Below, piece by piece: positions 34,078 through 36,404 of a DNA stretch of 36,404 nucleotides (its first letter is position 1; every line of letters starts with the position of its first letter). This stretch comes from Natronococcus jeotgali DSM 18795 (lineage in GTDB: Archaea > Halobacteriota > Halobacteria > Halobacteriales > Natrialbaceae). Location of the stretch: contig NZ_AOIA01000143.1 of assembly GCF_000337695.1 (NCBI RefSeq), positions 1-36,404 on the forward strand, given 5' to 3'. The notes under the pieces were generated by a model. It saw only the letters and a program-made list of their open reading frames with translations. It did no database searches and was not told the origin of the DNA. A program made the position numbers and the translations under genes.

Positions 34078-34893
34078 TCAGAGCCGGACGGGAACGCCCC
34101 GCTCGTCCAGGTACTCCTTGCACTCCCGGATCGAGTGCTCGTCGAAGTGGAAGATCGAGGCCGCCAGCCCCGCGTCGGCGCCGGCTTCGGTGAACACCTC
34201 GTAGAGGTCTTCGGGGCCGCCACAGCCCGAGGAGGCGATCACCGGGGTGTCGACGGTCTCGCAGACCGCCTTCGTCAGCGGGATGTCGTAGCCGTCCTTG
34301 GTGCCGTCCTTGTCGATCGAGTTAACGAACAGCTCGCCGGCGCCCCGATCTTCGGCCTCGCGAGCCCACTCGAGGACGTCGATCCCGGTCCCCTCGCGGC
34401 CGCCCTTCTTGGTGCACTCGAACCAGCAGGACTCGCCGTCGACCTCGACGTAGTGTTCGCCCTCGCCGTCGAAGCGCCGTCTGGCGTCGACGCTGATGAC
34501 GATACACTGGCTGCCGAAGGCGCGGGCGCCCTCGGTGATGAGTTCGGGTCGCTCGAGGGCGCCCGTGGTGATCGAGACCTTGTCGGCCCCCGCCCGCAGC
34601 GTCTCCTTGATGTCCTCGGTCGTGCGGATTCCCCCGCCGACGGTCAGGGGAATGAACACCTCGTCGGCGACGTCGCGAACGACGTCGAGCATCGTCTCGC
34701 GGCCCTCCGCCGAGGCGGTGATGTCCAGGAAGACGAACTCGTCGGCGCCGGACTCGTTGTAGGCCTTGGCCATCTCGACGGGGTCGCCGGTGTACTCGAG
34801 GTCCTCGAAGTGGACGCCGGTGTACACCGCCGGGTTCCCGTCCTCGTCGAGGTCGACGTCGATACACGGGATGACGCGTTTCGTCAGAGTCAT
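34078..34893 (-). CDS. hisF: Imidazole glycerol phosphate synthase subunit HisF
   Basis: The 271-residue protein is the cyclase subunit of histidine biosynthesis. It joins ammonia from HisH to PRFAR, giving imidazole glycerol phosphate and AICAR. It is a (beta/alpha)8 barrel with catalytic Asp12 ([12 protein letters not shown]), phosphate-binding [14 protein letters not shown], the second catalytic Asp in [11 protein letters not shown], and the C-terminal [14 protein letters not shown] loop. A short acidic insert ([16 protein letters not shown]) is common in haloarchaea. The ATG at 34893 ([10 protein letters not shown]) is supported by a TATA-like box about 31 bp upstream. No other his gene is in the window. 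Confidence 0.97.
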   Translation of the reverse strand: MTLTKRVIPCIDVDLDEDGNPAVYTGVHFEDLEYTGDPVEMAKAYNESGADEFVFLDITASAEGRETMLDVVRDVADEVFIPLTVGGGIRTTEDIKETLRAGADKVSITTGALERPELITEGARAFGSQCIVISVDARRRFDGEGEHYVEVDGESCWFECTKKGGREGTGIDVLEWAREAEDRGAGELFVNSIDKDGTKDGYDIPLTKAVCETVDTPVIASSGCGGPEDLYEVFTEAGADAGLAASIFHFDEHSIRECKEYLDERGVPVRL

Positions 34894-34920
34894 TCGTTGT
34901 GCGAGGGTTCGTCCCCGGGG

Positions 34921-34928
34921 TAGTAAAG
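34921..34928 (-). promoter_or_regulatory. TATA box of hisF
   Basis: TAGTAAAG reads CTTTACTA on the minus strand, centred about 31 bp before the hisF ATG. Confidence 0.4.
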
Positions 34929-34951
34929 CCGTCTGGAACGGGCGGTCGGTG

Positions 34952-34959
34952 TAGTTAAG
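34952..34959 (+). promoter_or_regulatory. TATA box of the small membrane protein gene
   Basis: TAGTTAAG is centred about 28 bp before the ATG at 34984, in leaderless register, and lies next to the divergent hisF box. Confidence 0.4.
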
Positions 34960-34983
34960 ACCTCGAGTCGAGAAAGCGCGGGT

Positions 34984-35163
34984 ATGGCAGACGACAGCGA
35001 GACGGTCGATCACGACTCGGGAGCCGACGTCGGCCACGACCTCGACGACGAACGGACGACTGCACCGATGAGCGACTACAGCGCCCGCGACGTCGGCGTC
35101 GGCTTCGCGGTCATGCTCGTCGGGGCCCTGATCGCGTTCGGGATCCCGCTGGTCGCGTTCTAG
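34984..35163 (+). CDS. Small single-TM protein (59 residues), DUF7550-like
   Basis: The protein begins MADDSETVDHDSGADVGH, has an acidic His-containing soluble half (~1-28), the segment APMSDYSARDVGVG, and one TM helix (residues ~38-58, FAVMLVGALIAFGIPLVAF) at the very C-terminus. I recall similar short tail-anchored proteins being widespread in haloarchaea (DUF7550, not checked). The function is unknown. A TATA box 28 bp upstream supports the start and that the gene is real. Its stop TAG shares a CTAG with the convergent gene's stop. Confidence 0.75.
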   Translation: MADDSETVDHDSGADVGHDLDDERTTAPMSDYSARDVGVGFAVMLVGALIAFGIPLVAF

Positions 35164-35384
35164 AAGACGTACTCGTCGTCGTGGCCCATCATCCCGTCGT
35201 CCTCGAGGCCGCCACCCATACCCTCGTCCTCGTCCTCCATCGGACCGCTCGTCTTGTACGCCTTGATACCCGTCGACAGGAGGTCCTCGATCGCTTCCTC
35301 TCGGTTGACGAACTCGCCCCGCTCGACCATCTGCGCGATCTGCATCTCGAGATGTTCGGGGATGGTGATCTCTACTTTCGGCAT
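35160..35384 (-). CDS. Ribbon-helix-helix (CopG-like) DNA-binding protein
   Basis: The 74-residue protein begins PKVEITIPEHLEMQIAQMVERGEFVNREEAIEDLLSTGIKAY, the beta-strand-helix-helix pattern of CopG/MetJ-type dimeric DNA-binding proteins. The remaining 25 residues are an acidic, Met/Gly-rich tail ending GMMGHDDEYVF. It is likely a transcriptional regulator; no operator can be named. A TATA-like CTAAATA (minus strand) lies about 28 bp upstream. It converges on the small membrane protein gene with a four-base overlap. Confidence 0.85.
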   Translation of the reverse strand: MPKVEITIPEHLEMQIAQMVERGEFVNREEAIEDLLSTGIKAYKTSGPMEDEDEGMGGGLEDDGMMGHDDEYVF

Positions 35385-35408
35385 CTGATTCGGCTTTCGG
35401 CGAGGGGG

Positions 35409-35415
35409 TATTTAG
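35409..35415 (-). promoter_or_regulatory. TATA box of the ribbon-helix-helix gene
   Basis: TATTTAG reads CTAAATA on the minus strand, centred 28 bp before the ATG at 35384. Confidence 0.45.
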
Positions 35416-35529
35416 CTTTGACGGGGAATCTACGCCGTGGGAAAAGAAAAAGTTCCGCGCGCGTAACTATTGTTTTCGGTCGCGGGCCGGCCCGCGGCTC
35501 AACCCGACGACGGGAAGCGGGCGCCGGCG

Positions 35530-35829
35530 CTACTTGTTCCCCATCATGGAGTCGATGGCGTTCTTGAGGGTCGTTCCGGGCTGGGTGATCGCGTCGAGCT
35601 GTTGGCGCATCTTGCGCTGGTTGAAGTAGCTCGCGAACGCGAGGATCGTCGGCGGCCAGAGCCCGACGAACAGTCCCCGCTCTCGATCGCCCCGCACGAA
35701 GAAGTAATACCACGAGAGCCCGACCGAGGCGAGAGAGGCCATGAGTGCGGGCCCCATCGCCTGTTGGCCGACGCCGTCGGTCATCTGTCCGGTCGCCTCT
35801 CGCTCCATCATCTGTTGTTTGCCTTCCAT
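35530..35829 (-). CDS. Small membrane protein of unknown function (99 residues)
   Basis: The sequence begins MEGKQQMMEREATGQMTDGVGQQ, a Gln/Met-rich soluble head, followed by two hydrophobic helices (roughly residues 26-46 and 52-68, ALMASLASVGLSWYYFFV and GLFVGLWPPTILAFASYF). The tail is a basic amphipathic helix (NQRKMRQQLDAITQPGTTLKNAIDSMM). I do not recognise the family. A TATA-like CTTAGTAC lies about 27 bp upstream, supporting the ATG at 35829 and the reality of the gene. Confidence 0.7.
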   Translation of the reverse strand: MEGKQQMMEREATGQMTDGVGQQAMGPALMASLASVGLSWYYFFVRGDRERGLFVGLWPPTILAFASYFNQRKMRQQLDAITQPGTTLKNAIDSMMGNK

Positions 35830-35852
35830 ACGATGCAGTGGTCCACGAGACC

Positions 35853-35860
35853 GTACTAAG
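35853..35860 (-). promoter_or_regulatory. TATA box of the 99-residue membrane protein gene
   Basis: GTACTAAG reads CTTAGTAC on the minus strand, centred about 27 bp before the ATG at 35829. Confidence 0.4.
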
Positions 35861-36079
35861 GGGTGACGAGGGTTTCGCGAACGAACCGTCCGATTACCGA
35901 GCCGTTTCGACCGTTACGCGATCGTTCCATCGGCGCCGCGTCGAGGGAATCGACGGTTTCCGTCGACGGCTTCGGTTCGCGGTCGCCGGCGTCCGCGCCG
36001 GGACCGTCCAGCCGCGCTCGCATCGCCGTCTCGCCCTCGCAGCGTCAGACCTACGTGAACGGACCGCCTGCGTTCGCCC

Positions 36080-36387
36080 ATGAGCGACGCAACCGACGTT
36101 ACGGACCTCTACCGGGAGTTCGGCGACGAACGCCTGCCGCCGGGCCAGCGCGAGACGACGGCGTTTCCGGTGCTCTCGAAGAGCGGCACGCCGGAGTTCG
36201 ACCCCGAAACCTGGGAGTTCACCGTCACCGGCGCCGTCGAGGACGACCTGTCTTTCTCCTGGGAGGAGTTCCGGACCCTCCCGACCGCGACCCAGCGCCA
36301 AGACTTTCACTGCGTCACGGGCTGGAGCAAGTTCGACTGCGAGTTCACCGGCGTTTCCTTCCCCGAACTCGCCGAGCGAGCGGGGGT
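36080..36387 (+). CDS. Sulfite-oxidase-like molybdopterin oxidoreductase, 5' part only
   Basis: About 102 residues are present before the adapter: MSDATDVTDLYREFGDERLPPGQ, then FPVLSKSGTPEFDPETWEFTVTG and FHCVTGWSKFDCEFTGVSF. This is the N-terminal part of the SUOX/YedY molybdopterin domain. Cys78 in DFHCVTGWSKFD is at the position that binds molybdenum. There is no Tat leader, so this member is probably cytoplasmic, unlike periplasmic YedY/MsrP. The substrate cannot be told. The gene is cut by the library end, not by a mutation. Confidence 0.88.
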
Positions 36388-36404
36388 CTGTCTCTTATAC
36401 ACAT
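36388..36404. other. Tn5/Nextera mosaic-end adapter (artefact)
   Basis: CTGTCTCTTATACACAT is the first 17 bases of the reverse complement of the Tn5 mosaic end. It marks the artificial right end of the genomic sequence. Confidence 0.98.

Noticed and set aside
35894-36310. Minus-strand frame of 138 residues at the right end
   Set aside because: It is antisense to the sulfite-oxidase-like gene and Arg-rich without domain character.

Overview
The window is a piece of a haloarchaeal chromosome (class Halobacteria). The coding DNA is very GC-rich, the predicted proteins are strongly acidic, and the gene content is archaeal: GatE, a Dph2-type diphthamide enzyme, SRP19, Gar1, RNA polymerase subunit L, a presenilin-like protease, a salactin-type actin and PGF-CTERM-like surface anchoring. 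The frequent CTCGAG hexamer would suit the Natrialbaceae, but that is only an impression. Both ends are artificial. Bases 1-19 and 36388-36404 are the Tn5/Nextera mosaic end, so the natural sequence is 20-36387 and the two outermost genes are cut.

Layout. 20-4100: truncated EamA permease, Lrp/AsnC regulator, gatE, Tat-exported blue copper protein. 4129-7619: a BtuCDF-type ABC importer, with ATPase and permease on the minus strand and the anchored binding protein diverging from one palindromic TATA element. 7729-9343: SRP19, Gar1 and a presenilin-like protease. 9340-13434 (minus): Tat lipoprotein, cysS, patatin-like hydrolase, conserved haloarchaeal protein. 13538-20103 (plus): BolA, then a two-gene bacterial-PH module, fumC, a small zinc-finger gene, and a second copy of the PH module. 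20104-22615: an AT-richer island with an HNH gene fused to a frameshifted integrase remnant, followed by about 1.4 kb without genes that carries a 15-bp inverted repeat and three hairpins. 22616-24032: DUF5805-like protein and an intact tyrosine recombinase. 24584-27499 (minus): HisG-like protein, UlaG-like metallo-hydrolase, dph2. 27643-30922 (plus): membrane protein, salactin, small unknown protein, METTL5-like methyltransferase. 30919-36079: rhomboid protease, rpoL, zinc-ribbon membrane protein, hisF and several small proteins. 36080 to the end: truncated sulfite-oxidase-like enzyme.

Most genes are housekeeping or conserved haloarchaeal genes. They form short transcription units, and most units have a TATA-like box centred 25-32 bp before the start codon, as expected for leaderless mRNAs. 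The parts most worth a second look are the duplicated PH module around fumC, the decayed AT-rich island beside a live integrase, the symmetric divergent promoter of the importer, the ATPase with a long C-terminal extension, and the copper protein with a His/Asp-rich tail. I see no CRISPR array, rRNA, tRNA or recognisable defence system.
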